A stretch of 64,000 nt of DNA from Eragrostis nindensis (taxonomy: Eukaryota; Streptophyta; Magnoliopsida; Poales; Poaceae): the NCBI GenBank assembly GCA_012490785.1, contig JAAXCT010000273.1, forward strand, positions 372,001 through 436,000. Reading direction: 5' to 3'. Both the position numbers and the translations under genes were made by a program. Of the stretch, positions 11,667 through 23,499 are shown one piece after another (position 1 is the stretch's first letter; each line of letters begins with the position of its first letter). The notes beneath the pieces were generated by a model. That model made no database searches. It was not told where the DNA came from and worked only from the letters and a program-made list of their open reading frames with translations.

Positions 11667-13041
11667 ACGAATCGTACGATGGTGATTATATAAAGGAACA
11701 AGAATCTGAGGATCCGAACTACGAAGACCAAGAACTGGAACAAGATCAGCAGCAAGGCAAGCACCCCCTTGATCATCTTGACCCTATAATTATGATGATT
11801 GTTTTGCATAATGACTAGGAATAAAATGTGCATTGATAGCTTTAATGAAATTAATCCCCGGGAAAATATGGTAGCATTTAACTAAGAACCCTATGACCCT
11901 TTAATTGATCTTTTTGTAATATATTCTAGGCTGGGAATTGACATGGTGAACATTTTAGGATTACTCCATATGCTGTGGCCAATAAAATATTGATTTTAAT
12001 AATTCCTCCCCGAAATTGAATTTTTGTTTAAGCACATGCAAAATCCTAAAATTTGAGATCACATTATTGGATAAATTTATTTACAAATCCTAATATTTTT
12101 AGATGATGGCGGGTTATGTCATGGTATTTTTGTTTATATTGTTGTAATTGTCGGAGACCCGCCACATCACATAAGGACCGGTACTTTATGACTTGATTTA
12201 AGGAAACATCGTGCGACCATGGAAGCTGGTATGGGACAGTCATGGCTAAGTAATTAGTTGAATGTTGCCTTGCTTTCTAGAAGTAGAGAATGTATGGATA
12301 ATGTACTTTATTCAGAGGGACCTCCATTACTACGGTCTTGGGCTCAAGGTTTACCAATACAATGAATTGTACCCTCTTAATTCCTGCCTAACTATCCATG
12401 TTTGAAGGAGGGGAAAATTGTACCTCTGGGATGTTAGCTGGTAGGTACGGAGGGATTTTTACAATTTAGGGAAGGCAAGATTAACAAACGGCTAATGAAA
12501 ACGTCATGCGTGATACCGATGTGCACACTTCATGAGTGCACGGTGCTTGCAACACTACAGACGGTCACTCACTGTCCATGGGTACAGCGTACAAACTCTG
12601 CAGAGTAAATAAATCTATTCGAATAGCCGTGCTTGCGGTCTCAAGCTCCTTAATGATGGGAATTTGGTTTAATGATATGAATTATGTTTATGCTTTATGA
12701 TAACTGTTTAATTGCTAAATTTTTGCATGCTATGATATCTCATTTATATGGAATATGTATGTGCTTATTCATTTATACGATCTCTTACTATTATATTACC
12801 TTTACTTTAGTAACCTTTATTTAAATTTAATTACTGTATTTACTTTTAAACCCAATTCCTTTCCTTTGGTAATAATTGCATTTAATTACTTTGTCATACA
12901 CATAAAGTCTTGCTTGAGTACCAATGTACTCATCCTTGCTAAATATGTTGATCAGAAGAAGAAAACGATTCGTATGAAAATCCGTCGGACATGGGTTTTT
13001 ATGCGTCGAGCTTTGACGATAATTCCGGTGGTTCGGTCTAG
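11667..13041 (+). CDS. Spliced acidic ORF inside the LTR (exons 11667-11756 and 12956-13041)
   Basis: The upstream acceptor GTGTAG precedes 11667. The 90-nt exon encodes a very acidic peptide (DGDYIKEQESEDPNYEDQE...) and ends AG|GCAAGC, a GC-type donor that otherwise fits the plant consensus. An acceptor at 12955 (GATCAG) restores the frame exactly, giving EEENDSYENPSDMGFYASSF and about ten more residues to TAG at 13039. The N-terminus was not resolved; it probably lies in leader exons after the TATA box. The same architecture in two other LTRs is the main support. Function is unknown. Confidence 0.5.
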
Positions 13042-13305
13042 GTTCATCTAGGTTGTTCGCCTGTGGAGTCTTGGGCAATAACCACTAGATGCGCTGCGAG
13101 TTCTTTTGGTCTTTATCTGCTTTTTTAGACTTTTATTTAGCCGGGTCGGCTAGATGTATGTATAATAAAGTTGTGATGTTTGAATTTGATATGTAAAATA
13201 AATAAGGATTTGTTGTATGTGTATGTTGATATCAATTGCTTACGTGTGTGCTTGCGATTGATTCTGGGACAAGCACGATGAAAACACGTAGTTTCGGGTA
13301 TGTAA

Positions 13306-15776
13306 ATATCCGGGACACCGCAATCGCTCTCGCCGCACGCCCGCGCACGCGCGCGACCACTCGCGCAAGCCCTGCGCACGCGCGTTCGCCTTTTCCCCTC
13401 TCCCGCCGGCGCGCCGCCCGTCTCCGGCGACGCCGCACCGTCGCTCCGGCCACCCTCCTCGTCAACGTGTAGCACCCTTAGCTCCGCCGCGTCGTGTAGG
13501 TCCCGTAGGTGTCCTCCGTGTCGCGCTCCGCCGCCGGCAGCTCTCGCCGGCGACCCCTCCGGCGATGCGCCGCCGCGCGCAGGCGTTTCTCCGGCGCGCT
13601 GCGCCGCCGTCCGACGTGGCCGCCACATCGGCAGCGTGGGCCCGCGACGACCGGGTCGCCCGCCACCACGTGGTGCACCCGGTGCACCGTGGACCAGCCG
13701 CATGCCCCTCCGGTCCACAGCACTCATGAACCGAGCCCACGAAACAGTGCACGCACAGCGCACCAGCCCCGCTGACCCCACACGTCAGTCTCACAAAGCC
13801 TCTGCAATTGCTATGTACACCCGGATTTGTACCCAGAAACTTAATTCGAGCACATTTCCAATATCAGAAAATTCCCAGAAAATTCCCAAAAATACCTTTT
13901 TCATTTCTAATCACTCCCCAACCTTTCTTAGCCTCTGATTAATTGTGTATCTCACATACTAAATTAATCAAGCTAAAATCCGTTAAATCAAATCATTCAA
14001 ACTTCAAAAATCCATATCTTTTTCATCTTAACTCCAATTTTGGCGAACCTTGCGCCAAAATTCATCTAAAATCCTACTCTATACAATGCCTCCAGAATCA
14101 ACTCCCCTCTGGTTTTAATTGAATTTTATTTGGATTTAATGCTCTGTTAATTTGTTTGCAAGCGGTAGATTTATTCTTTTGTTTAATCGTTAGATAATCA
14201 AGAAGAGGAAGCAGAGGACCCTGATTACGAGGATTTAGAGGAAGAAGAGCTTGGTGAAGGCAAGTCTAACTCCCTTTGATCATATTGATCCCATGTTTAT
14301 GAAATTATCCTAATTAGAGCTGTTTACAAATAAATTGCATGGTATTTAAATGAATTTAAATGCTAGAATGGTCCTATGCAATATTTGATTGCCTGCCTTG
14401 ACTTGATTATATCCGGTATCCTTGTTAACCCTAGGAATCAACATCATTAATTTAGTTAATGAATTGTTGATATGCTCACTGCTTAGGACTTTCACATGTG
14501 TATTTAATTAATATTGCTCACATGATTTTAGTGTAAAATACGTGTGTCTTGGTGGTGTGTGTAAATGTGAAATTGGGTGGTTTAATGTTAAGTGCAACCC
14601 TAGTGGGGAATGTTTTGGCAGGATCAGGCGAGGTAGTCCTCAGTGGGGAGGCTATCTCTGGACGCCCTTCCACGTGTGGATTGGCTATTGAAGATGCCTA
14701 GTTCGGTCGTGTAAGGACCGGTTCTTGTGCCGCCTTTGCCTAGCAACGCGCAGCCACAAGCCGTGAATGGGCACGGAATTGGAACCACACCCTACTAGTA
14801 CTCACCCGGTACCCCCCGGAGGCAGGAGATTGCAACGGAATCCCAGGAGAAGACTCGTTCGTTGGTGGGTGTTCGAGATCGGCCTTTATGACTGGCCATA
14901 TTATTATGATTATGAAGCCCCTGGTGATGTTCGTGGGGGATGCTGTGGTGGTACGAAGTAGGTACGGAACCTCTAGTGGGACAGTCCAAACTATGACGAT
15001 AGGGAGGACTGGACCACCTTGTGGGGAAATTTGTGCACCCTTTGCCAAGGTTAAGAAACTTTCCGGAAAGCCGTGTTCCACGGTATTGAACAACGCGAAA
15101 GCATCGGCCACACTATGATTAGACTCTTGCGTGCATATCCTTGGTGTGTTTTTGGAAAAACGCCAGTTTGGAGCCGTGTGCTGGTTGTCGGCCAGTGATA
15201 AAATTGAGGAACTAGCGGGATGGATTGCATCTCCCCCAGGGCCGCCCAACCCCACTAATCTCTACTGATACTTGATTAGAATTACGAAATGCTTTGTTTT
15301 CAAAACAACTCTGCATAAACTTGGCTTTCTCGCCTCGTCGCTAACCATAAGCCTAATCCTTTGATAATCCCTTGTATAATCATACCCCTCGTGTTAGGCT
15401 TGCTGAGTACCTTATGTACTCACCCTTGCTTAAATCATTCAGAAGATGAGCCCGAGTACGACTTCGAGCTGATGGTGAAGAAGAGTGAATTTTGGCCTTC
15501 GCACAAGTGGTGCCTGTACGAGTGGAGCCTGTCGTCTTCCGCTAGAATTAGTGTTAGCTTTGGCTGCTGCGTCAGCCTTTGAGCGTGATGCCTGTGAGTG
15601 TTGAGGCTGCTCGCCTCTTTTGTATCAAGACCTTTATGTATTAAAAAGGCTTGTTATGACTCTCAGTAATATAAATAAAGTATCTGTTGTGAGGCATTCT
15701 GTGAAAGTGTCATATCAGCTACTGATCCAGGGACTGATACGGTAAGCACTAAGTACTTCAGAAATGGGGTACGACA
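13306..15776 (+). repeat. Partial LTR of a related gypsy family, 5' end unresolved
   Basis: The right end (GATACGG...GGGGTACGACA, 15776) matches, inverted, the first 70 bases of the nested LTR at 4871, including CAGTCCCTGGATCAGTAGCT. The TTGCTGAGTACCTTATGTAC segment near 15400 also recurs inverted near 5190. It contains a GC-rich block (13330-13790) and its own acidic module. I see no clean TG start; one candidate, TGTAGCACCC near 13469, is weak. It may be an older LTR into which the Ty3/gypsy element inserted. Confidence 0.65.
14194..15582 (+). CDS. Spliced acidic ORF, second LTR copy (exons 14194-14259 and 15443-15582)
   Basis: Acceptor CGTTAG precedes 14194. The 66-nt exon encodes NQEEEAEDPDYEDLEEEEL and two more residues, and ends AG|GCAAGT, again a GC donor. 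The acceptor ATTCAG at 15442 joins in the same phase as in the copy at 11667-13041 and opens 45 codons (DEPEYDFELMVKKSEFW...) to TGA at 15580. Retention of the DP(N/D)YED core, the donor and the phase in divergent copies argues for past selection on the protein. Upstream exons were not defined. Confidence 0.5.
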
Positions 15777-16400
15777 GCATCAAACTTTGTACCTTCTTAT
15801 TCAGTTAATATATTATAATATGTAGCTTGTCCCTCCAATTCATCCAAAAAAATGCTAGCTAGCATTCAATACGACATTTTTCTGTCTCTCCTTATATCTA
15901 AAAATGATGATGGCTAGCGGCTAGGTCGACCATGATTTGCCAATTTGAAAACAAGCTAAGGTATGTCTCCCTTTTACTTTCAAGAAAAAAAAATACTACT
16001 CTCAGCTGAATATCCAAACTTTTACAGTCGTAGAGTGAAGATGTGAAACCTATGAGTCAGCTCATACAGTTCATGTTCAAGATACAGTATTTCATCTACT
16101 GGAAGAATTGGATGACCCCGTTTTATGGGTGGGTCTCTCAATTTAGCTCGGCCATCTCCTTTTGAGGGCCAAGTCCTGCAGTGTATGACACTTGAATATT
16201 TGATCATTGCAGTGTATGATAACGCGGTGTAAAGAGAGAAAGCAACTTACTTGTGAAGAGAATAAAATACGATTTTTTTAATATAGGGAATAATGCATCT
16301 ATCATGCTGCAAAATCTGAAATTAAAATTTTAATTTTACACAAAAAAAAGCGAATTCCAGTTGGGGGTTACATTGCACGATATGGTATAGTCTCATCTAA

Positions 16401-16473
<73 letters not shown>

Positions 16474-16930
16474 TTGCAAACATCACACATGAAATAGTTC
16501 TGGGACGAGGGGCAACAGTCCCTGAGTTACATCCCAGTAATTTAAGATAGAAATGTTTAAGTGAATTAAATATCTAGTTTTTCGATTCTTGTCACATGCA
16601 GAGCAGTCATTTCATGGTGCTTCCCAGAAGAAAAATTAAATCTGTCAAAAGGTTAGATGAAGATGAACCCCTTCCAAGTAAAAATCAATTACGCAGTTTC
16701 CATGTCACTCGAGAACAAACTCTGTACTATGGGTTAGTACTATCTATAGATAGCCACATAGCTTATCCCATCATGCTATTTCAAAGTGGGTTCACCATGT
16801 GTGCTGTTCCACAGGGCCTGACTAAGATCTGTATGCTGTTGTGTCACCTTTGCAGCTCTAGAGGAAAGCAGTATTGCCAGCGCCTCAGCATGCAGAGGGA
16901 GGGCTGAACACATGCTGGAATTTTGCCTGA
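15777..16930. other. No gene recognised
   Basis: AT-rich unique-looking sequence between the LTR block and the first PHAS-like site. Only the GT/GA microsatellite at 16403 stands out. Confidence 0.5.
16403..16469. repeat. Compound microsatellite (GT)n(GA)n
   Basis: About 18 GT units run directly into about 15 GA units. The tract is uninterrupted and therefore likely length-variable. Confidence 0.97.
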
Positions 16931-16977
16931 ACCTCGATGGCCCAGAGGAATGGTCCTGAGCTGCCGCAGAGGATTTC

Positions 16978-17689
16978 CCCAAGTCCAAGTACTGCAGCTC
17001 TCGCAGTGTGCATGGTTGTGCTGTTGTAATGGGAAGTTTGGCCGCGTCGACAAAGCACTTGTGTCCCTGGAGGAAGGAAGTATGCGTTGTCGTGGAAGCT
17101 GCAGCGGTGTTCCATCTTCCATAGCCATAGCACCATGGTGACAAGAAACTTGTGTAAGGACTGCTGTCTGTGCAGGTGGTCTGATGCCTCTCTAGACCGA
17201 CCATATGTTACTGGGCGTTTGGCCCGCATCCTTTCCCGCAGTCTTCGATCCCAAGCCACTCGGCATTCCGTAATATGGTGAAAAGTTACAGTAGCTGATC
17301 AAGCCACTCGGCATTCACCTTTGGTAACGTGTACGTGCTTATCTATCATACATGGAGAGTTTCCACTGTGAAATGCTTCCCTGATGCCGCACATTCCGAA
17401 GCAATGTCTGGGCACCGCATACCAGATTGTGCTCCGTCGAGTTCTTAAAGGTGACAGGTGAGAACACATGTAAGAGAGGTACAAGGGGCATGCAGACTGT
17501 AAGAGCTAGTGCATGGAAAGTCAAGCGCGGTCTGGGCATTTACCTCACCTAGTGCAAGGCATTTACCTCACCTAGTCTACGCGGGTCTGGGCATTTACCT
17601 CACCTAATCAAAGCGGTCTGGGCACTGTAAGAGCTAGTGCAAGGGACAAAGCACTGTAACTTCTTCTTTTCAGGTGAAGTTATTTATAG
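16978..17689 (-). ncRNA. PHAS-like locus A (miR2118-type site 17378-17399)
   Basis: Site TCCCTGATGCCGCACATTCC fits the consensus closely. Flanks are shared with later loci (CCAGATTGTGCTCCGTCGA, and 'GAGAACACATGTAAGAGAGG'). The nearest TATA-like element is TATTTATAG at 17681-17689, about 280 bp upstream. The leader is lengthened by a local repeat at 17535-17608, flanked by an 18-bp direct repeat (17496 and 17624). Confidence 0.65.
17535..17608. repeat. Three copies of GGCATTTACCTCACCTA in the leader of locus A
   Basis: Copies start at 17535, 17558 and 17590 and are spaced 23 and 32 bp apart. They sit between the target site and its presumed promoter. Confidence 0.85.
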
Positions 17690-17759
17690 CAGCTTTGATT
17701 ATGTGTAGATTTCAGACGGAGCTGAAAGAGATAATTACTCAGGCATCCTGCACGTAGCG

Positions 17760-18213
17760 ACGATGGACGGATTGGATGAAGGAAACAGCAGCGTCGTTTT
17801 ATGCCCTGACGGGAGGATGGGATGAAGGAACACCAGCGTATCAGATCAGGGCACCAATCTCTGGGTGTTGTGCGCAGCTCATCAATCATCATTATCATTA
17901 AACCATGCTTACCAGAGCATTTATATTCTCATGAAAAAAATTTCTTCTTGCTTTTGCCGTCTCGCGTCCTCTGTCCAGATTCCTCCTAGGACGTATCGCA
18001 TCCGTTTGTTCTACAGGGTAGGGCATCCATCGCGGTGAAGAAGTGTCTACCATCAACTACCTGCGGAGCCCCTCACTCCGACGTGATGCGCGAACGCGTG
18101 ATTCAGAATCAGAATGGCCTCGCTCGCTTTGCTGGCAGAATCATGAAAATTTCTTCTCCTATTTTCTTCTGTCTCGCGCGCGCCCTCCGTGCAAACTCAT
18201 TCTGGTATATATG
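17760..18213 (-). ncRNA. Decayed PHAS-like locus B2 (site about 18060-18081)
   Basis: The site (GGAGCCCCTCACTCCGACG core) is a poor match, but the flank GTGATGCGCGAA(C/T)GC(G/A)TGATT repeats exactly the context of locus B, so it is a diverged duplicate about 245 bp away. A TATA-like GTATATAT lies at 18204-18213. Confidence 0.4.
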
Positions 18214-18239
18214 TAGTGCATCCATTTGTTTGCGCGCCT

Positions 18240-18498
18240 AGTGAGTGCAGAGAAAGGGCATCCGCCATAGTGATGCAGTGTTGAATTACAATGGCGGAAT
18301 ATGTTTTCCCGATGCCCCTCGTTCCGACGTGATGCGCGAATGCATGATTTGGAATCAGAGAATGGCCTCGCCCTCGCTCACCCCATACAGTGTTTATTCG
18401 TTGTGAGAAAATTGGACAAAGAAGCAAAGGAGCCTGCTTGCAGGATGAGAGAAAGCCTGATTGTACAAATGAGCCGTCCGTGCCAGTGCTAATTATAA
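18240..18498 (-). ncRNA. PHAS-like locus B (site 18306-18327)
   Basis: Site TTCCCGATGCCCCTCGTTCC keeps GATGCC and TTCC but differs in the middle. A minus-strand TATA-like element (TGTTATAATTA) lies at about 18490-18500, 165 bp upstream of the site. Leader and body are duplicated from or into B2. Confidence 0.5.
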
Positions 18499-18719
18499 CA
18501 CTCAAATCGAGATATTGATTTACTTTATTTCTTTTTATTCCTAATTAAGTGAAGCCTTGACTTGCATTGGTAGGTCACAAAAAATTAGTTTCACTGCGTA
18601 CAATATTCAGAACAGCGTGTTTCCATTCTTAGCCATGGAGCAAAATACCTTGTCGTACGACAAAGTTATTCATTGTGCTTGAGATTAGAGAAGTGAGGTT
18701 TGCAGCGTTCAGTTATGGA

Positions 18720-19257
18720 CAGTGGTTTCGCACTATCATACATCATTGTGCGCCATCAGTGTTTTTTGAGCATAATGCGCCATCAGTGTAAGAAAGAAAG
18801 ACTAGAGGTCCAGAATCGCTGTCTGCAGACACATCAGTGCACCTGGTCTAAGTTGACTAATAATTAATCAGCTAATTTGTAGTCAAATATTAGTTGTTAG
18901 TCTCTCAAATCAAACAAGAGCGTAGTGTTGTTCTGCAGGTCCGCGTTCACGACTAGGAACACCACGCGGGTCCCCGTGTTAATTCTCCGCGGCCACCAAA
19001 TTCTCCCCATGTTCTCCGCAAGTCTCATGAATAGTAGCCGCATCCATTCCGCCCTGGAACTCAATGAAGCACAACCAATCCGGCGGCGAACTACCGTTGC
19101 ATATCTTGAGGTGGAACATGCTTGCCTGATGCCGCTCATTCCTAACCGATGTGCGGATGCACGAGTCAGGTTGCATGGTCTCCAGTTGTGCTGCTACCTG
19201 TGTGAAGATGCGAAGATGAAGTTCGAACTACTCCTAAATAGTAGTCCTAATGTATAC
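18720..19257 (-). ncRNA. PHAS-like locus C (site 19123-19144)
   Basis: Site TGCCTGATGCCGCTCATTCC ends in CCTA, as miR2118 does, and is the best match in the window (19 of 22). TATA-like sequence (CTAGTATACATT on the minus strand) is at 19246-19257, about 105 bp upstream. The flank through 'GAGTGATCAGCATATCTCTC' is shared with locus F. Confidence 0.75.
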
Positions 19258-19599
19258 TAGAACACGAGTGATCAGCATATCTCTCTCTTTCCTTACTACT
19301 TATTTTGTGGTTAAAGTTGCCCTATAAAACACAAGCGATTACCAGTAGCGGGACACCCCCAAACATGGCGAAGCTAACGGTACGAGTCAGTTGAATGAAT
19401 ACAACCATGAAGGCCCTCTAGAGTCTAGACAAGACTTTCACAAAGGGACCTATTTTTATATTACTCCGTTTTAATTTTATTGTCATCTTATCTGATATTT
19501 ACTAATTAAAGGCTCCTTCTGAGGTCTCCACGTTAATCGGAAGAAAATTGTAGAAATTTTCACAAAAAGACAAAACATCCGACCTTACAAATTAAAATA

Positions 19600-20286
19600 A
19601 GATAAACAATAGCCTTTAGATCTAACGTGATCTAAATTACCCACATATGCCATTATAAAAAATTTAGTCAAAAGGACGCCTAATACCTATTTACAAATTA
19701 CCCACCATGCCATTATGAGTAAAAAATATATAAATTCGGAATTATAAAAAAATAGCCAAAAAAATTCCCCTAATTTATGTTTCTAAATTACCCACCATGC
19801 CGTTATGAGTCAAAAATAAATAATTTCGAAAATAGAAACAATAGCTAAAAAATAACTCTAATTCCTATTTCTAAATTACTCACCATTCCATTGGAGTAAA
19901 AAAATAGTTAAATCTCTAATTATAAATAATTTCTATTTCTAAATTACTCACCATGCCATTGTGAGTCAAAAAATATTTAAATTGGGAATTATAAAAATAA
20001 CAACAAAGATACCCATAATTCCTATTTCTACATTACCATCATGCCATTATTAATAAGAAAAGATAAATTCAAATTAAGAATAATAAACCATGTGAATTAA
20101 AAAAAGATCCCATAAATAATAAGTAACGAAAATTCATATAAAATACCTAAAAAAAGAAAGGCAGCTGGACATAAAATACAAATACTTTAGTTGGGAATAT
20201 GATTTTTAGTTTGAGATGGAGCATTAAGTGAATAAAATAGTATTTATATTTTTCTAGCCCGTGCGATGCACGGGTTGAAAGGCTAG
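19600..20286 (+). mobile_element. Helitron-type element, 3' end defined
   Basis: It ends with hairpin CCCGTGC-GAT-GCACGGG (20258-20274), then CTAG at 20283-20286 followed by T, the Helitron 3' signature. The inside holds about six degenerate repeats containing 'ATTACCCACCATGCCATTATG', the same internal repeat found inverted in the Helitrons at 29-37 kb. The 5' TC end was not located. Confidence 0.75.
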
Positions 20287-20645
20287 TTGAACAAAAGAGA
20301 TAGTACAAACTATTTTGAGATCAAATTGACCCGAATTTGGTTTGCGATATGTCGAACAGCCTGTGGCTAGAGCATGATCTCTTTGTGACGCTTAAATTGT
20401 TGGAGCATGAGACAGGTGCTTAAAAGCCATAAAACTTTAAATAGAAGCAAAAGTTATCTACAGCCTAATAGGATAAATTACAGCTCGACATGTTGCAGTT
20501 GTGCAAATGACTGAAAAAACATAAGCTGACTGCTTCACAAACTCAGATAAAGAAGGTTGTTTTTTACATTTATCACTAAAATGTCATGAAATCAGGAAAT
20601 TACAGTAATGTGTAGCAGCCACATTTTATTAATTATTAGAACTAA

Positions 20646-21352
20646 GGAGCTCTTTGGTAGGGATTCTACATAGATTATAGATTCTGCTTCTGCCAAAAAT
20701 TTGCCAAACACCCAAACTGAAAACGGATTCTGGAGAAAAACTTGATGAGAATCCGTTTCGGTTTTGTACTGAGAAGCAGAAGCTGCAAAACGTAGCTTCT
20801 TCCGGATTCTCCCCTGACACCGGTCGCACACGAACCTCCCCCGCTTCAGTATTCCTCCGCGGCTCGCCTATGTAGCACTGTCACAGCCGGGCCCCACAAC
20901 TAATTCAAACAACCTTTTTGTTAAAAAAATGCATATACTACAAACCGTATATCCGAATTGCAAACCGATTATACCGTTGCGATCGTTGCAACGAGATCTT
21001 CGAAACTAGACCACACTTGACTATATTTTGCAAACTTTTTTTAAAAAAAATTGTTCAAATTTGATCTACTAGTAGTCATTTAATTATATTTAATTTATTT
21101 CCTACACTTAGTTTCATTTCAATATGGCACAAAGTGTCGACAAATCGAAGCTTTAATTTTAGAAGTATTGCGATCATTTAACATGCATAATCTATTTCAA
21201 AAAAAATAATCAGGAGAATCTGTTTTGCCAAACGGTCTGACTGGAGAAGCTGTTTTGACAGAGAATCCAGAATAAGCCAGAGAATCTGTTTTACATCAGA
21301 ATCCAGTGCAGAATCTGTTTTTTACAGAATCCGAAGCCCTGCCAAACAGGCC
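20646..21352. mobile_element. PIF/Harbinger (Tourist-like) non-autonomous element
   Basis: Terminal inverted repeats are GGAGCTCTTTGGTAGGGATTC on the left and the inverse of GGGCCTGTTTGGCAGGGCTTC on the right. TAA is duplicated at both sides (20643-20645, 21353-21355), as expected for Harbinger. No transposase is encoded in the 707 bp. Internal AGAATC(T/C)G motifs repeat near both ends. Confidence 0.85.
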
Positions 21353-21379
21353 CTAATGATCCGTATTATGGAATTTCTT

Positions 21380-21700
21380 AGATGAATTAGCACTTTTTGA
21401 AGGGGGGTAATCATGGGATTGAGCGCTCTCCATATACACCAACACAAATGTCGCCTTAAGAATTGCAACCTCACGCTGACCATCTTCACTTAGATAGCTT
21501 CTTCTGTTCTCTAGGTGTTAATCAGGTAGGTACTGTCGCGTCATACCTTTCTGCAGTGCATCTATTTCTCAGTGGCATTTCAATGCCATGTTGAGCAGCG
21601 ACTATGATTGCAACAAATTGTGTATCACTCAGTGGAGATGTGAAATATGCTTCGCTGATGCCACTCATTCCAAAGCGCTATGTGGCTGCTCTGCTCGTAT
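21380..21700 (-). ncRNA. PHAS-like locus D (site 21652-21673)
   Basis: Site TCGCTGATGCCACTCATTCC has the full GATGCC...ATTCC core and the upstream-flank signature GTGAAATATGC. No convincing TATA box lies within 150 bp. The next site (E) is only about 200 bp away on the same strand, so D and E could belong to one transcript with two targets. Confidence 0.6.
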
Positions 21701-22000
21701 CATCTTGGCCTCCATTCCAAGCGCGACCTACTAGTGCAACGCATTCTCAGTGCGTAGAACAACTATGCTACAGTAGCGCACAAGGATGCGAGGCCAAACA
21801 CTAACGGTGGAGAACAACTGATGATCGGTCTGAACCTGAAATCTGCTTCCATGATGCCGCACATTCCCAACCAGTATGAATGTGAGATTGGCGTCCATTG
21901 AGTGCTTATTTGTGAGAAACAAGAGAGAGGTGAAAGGAGCGCGCAGACTGTGAAAACTAGTACTGTGAAAACTAGTATGCGGGAAGTGCACTCTTTTGAT
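21700..22000 (-). ncRNA. PHAS-like locus E (site 21848-21869)
   Basis: Site TCCATGATGCCGCACATTCC carries one change before GATGCC. The leader contains GAGAGAGGTGAAAGGAGCGCG, like the G/H/V group, and a short direct duplication (CTGTGAAAACTAGTA twice at about 21950-21978). No clear TATA element. Confidence 0.55.
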
Positions 22001-22449
22001 AATAGTTGTAGCAAAGAAGTGAATAATATTTATTTTTCTGAACAATGTGGTATATCTGGAAAAGCATCTTCCAGGGCAAAGATATTTAGTAGCTTGTTTT
22101 AGGTACGGTGCTCAGAGAGAGATAGCTGAGAGCTAGTTAAGGCGCGTAAAGTTCAATTATGAAGTGCACTTCGCGTACTGATGGATTTTGGCCTGGTACA
22201 CTGTGCTCATTAGAACGCGTCATATTTTTTATTTAGGATTAGTTTTACGATGCCTCTTACCACCATATACTTAAAGTATATATTAATGGTATTCAAAATC
22301 TGACTAGTATATACTTTAAATACCATTAGATATGAGTCTTTTGGGTTTTCTTTTCCGAAAATTTGGAAGTTCTACTCTTGATTAAAGGAGATGAGACTGT
22401 TTATACTACGTATAATGGAGATCAACCGAGCCACGCTATGAATGCAACT

Positions 22450-22922
22450 GAGCCTTTTTGGATTGCATGCGAATGTCATCCCCTTGATTCAAAAGAAACC
22501 ATAAACTGTCAATCACGCCCAAATGTTTGATGCAATGAACTGCACACAATCAAGCCTCCAAGTGGAGGTAGAGAAGTTTCGAAACAGCTCACACGCAGAA
22601 ACAAAACATAACAGTTTCCGTGCGAAGAATTGGATGGATAAACGCTTTCCAAGCAAAGCTCATACGAGCAATCATCTCCCGGAGGGACTGAATGCACAGA
22701 AACTATAACTCCCCATGTTGTTGCCGGCAACATTGTTAGGAGTAGCAACTGTATCCATTGTGCAACGGTGTCCAAGGACGATGGGGCAACCAATGTGGTA
22801 ACAAACTGGAGTACCTGTCACCATCTCCTGGTGGAGTATGCTTGCTTGCCGGATGCCGCTTATTCCTAAACGATAAGCGGATGCACGATCAAGTCAGGTT
22901 GGTTAAGATACCAATTTATACT
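22450..22922 (-). ncRNA. PHAS-like locus F (site 22847-22868)
   Basis: Site TGCCGGATGCCGCTTATTCC also ends CCTA. Minus-strand TATA (CTAGTATAAATT) lies at 22911-22922, only about 50 bp from the site. Compared with its paralogue C the leader has lost about 55 bp, which brings promoter and target close together and may impair use of the site. Confidence 0.65.
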
Positions 22923-23499
22923 AGCACACGAGTCAGCATATCTCTGTTTCTTTACTATCTATTTTGTTATTAAAATGGCCCTATACTACACATACGTGAT
23001 TATGTGATTATCAGCAGCAAAACACCCCACATATGGCCAAGTTAATTGTAGCGGTCACTAGAAACTAGAAAGCGTAAAACCATGAAGCCGTGTAGCTTGC
23101 TGGTGTGGCATTGCTGTCTGGGTTGTCTAGACAGGCCTTTCGCATAGTGATCCAACTTTTTTTATTTATTACTCGTTTCCGTTTTAATTTCATTGCCGTT
23201 GATCAAAAAATATATAGTACTACAAATTATGTTGAGATGACATGTCGAGAGCAGCCTGTGGCCAGAGCGTGACCTCGTTTTGTGAACGCTTGAATTGATG
23301 TAGCACGAGACAGGTGCGTAAAGGCCCCAAAACTTTTAAGATAAAAGAGCATCTACACAGCCTTAGGTTAAATTACAGCTCAGGTTGACATCTCGTAAGC
23401 GTTGATTCTAAAATGAGCGGCAAGGAACGGGTAACGCAAAGTTTATCACAGCAGAGGGGAAGGCAGAGGATACTAACCCGTTGCAGAGACGCAGATGTC

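Larger units (their letters stand above)
9931..13305 (+). repeat. 3' LTR of the Ty3/gypsy element, right part
   Basis: This resumes the LTR after the nested insertion, beginning with the second GGCGA. It contains a TATA box (10173), a GC-rich leader, plausible introns (donor CG|GTAAGC near 10328, acceptor CTCTAG near 10412, donor CG|GTGAGC near 10505) and the acidic ORF module. Poly(A)-type AATAAA-like signals lie near 13165-13200. The right end is uncertain: TTTCGGGTATGTAA near 13292-13305 aligns with the GGGGTAT/CGACA ends of the related LTRs. Total LTR length is then about 3.9 kb. Confidence 0.65.

Noticed and set aside
13137..13781. 214-codon minus-strand frame
   Set aside because: It spans the junction between two LTRs and a GC-rich block; composition-driven opening without recognisable protein.
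4871..15776. A single 10.9-kb DNA transposon with 70-bp terminal inverted repeats
   Set aside because: The inverted ends are real, but the GGCGA duplication brackets 4871-9930, the 9931 side continues the interrupted LTR, and TG...CA ends fit LTRs. Two same-family LTRs in opposite orientation explain the inverted repeats.
19600..20100. Regularly spaced 'CCACCATGCCATTATG' units as a CRISPR-like or satellite array
   Set aside because: The spacing is irregular and the same units occur inside Helitrons elsewhere in the window; it is an internal transposon repeat.
22258..22335. Small palindrome around AATGGTATT/AATACCATT
   Set aside because: The arms are short and imperfect, and I could not find a target duplication; not enough to call an element.
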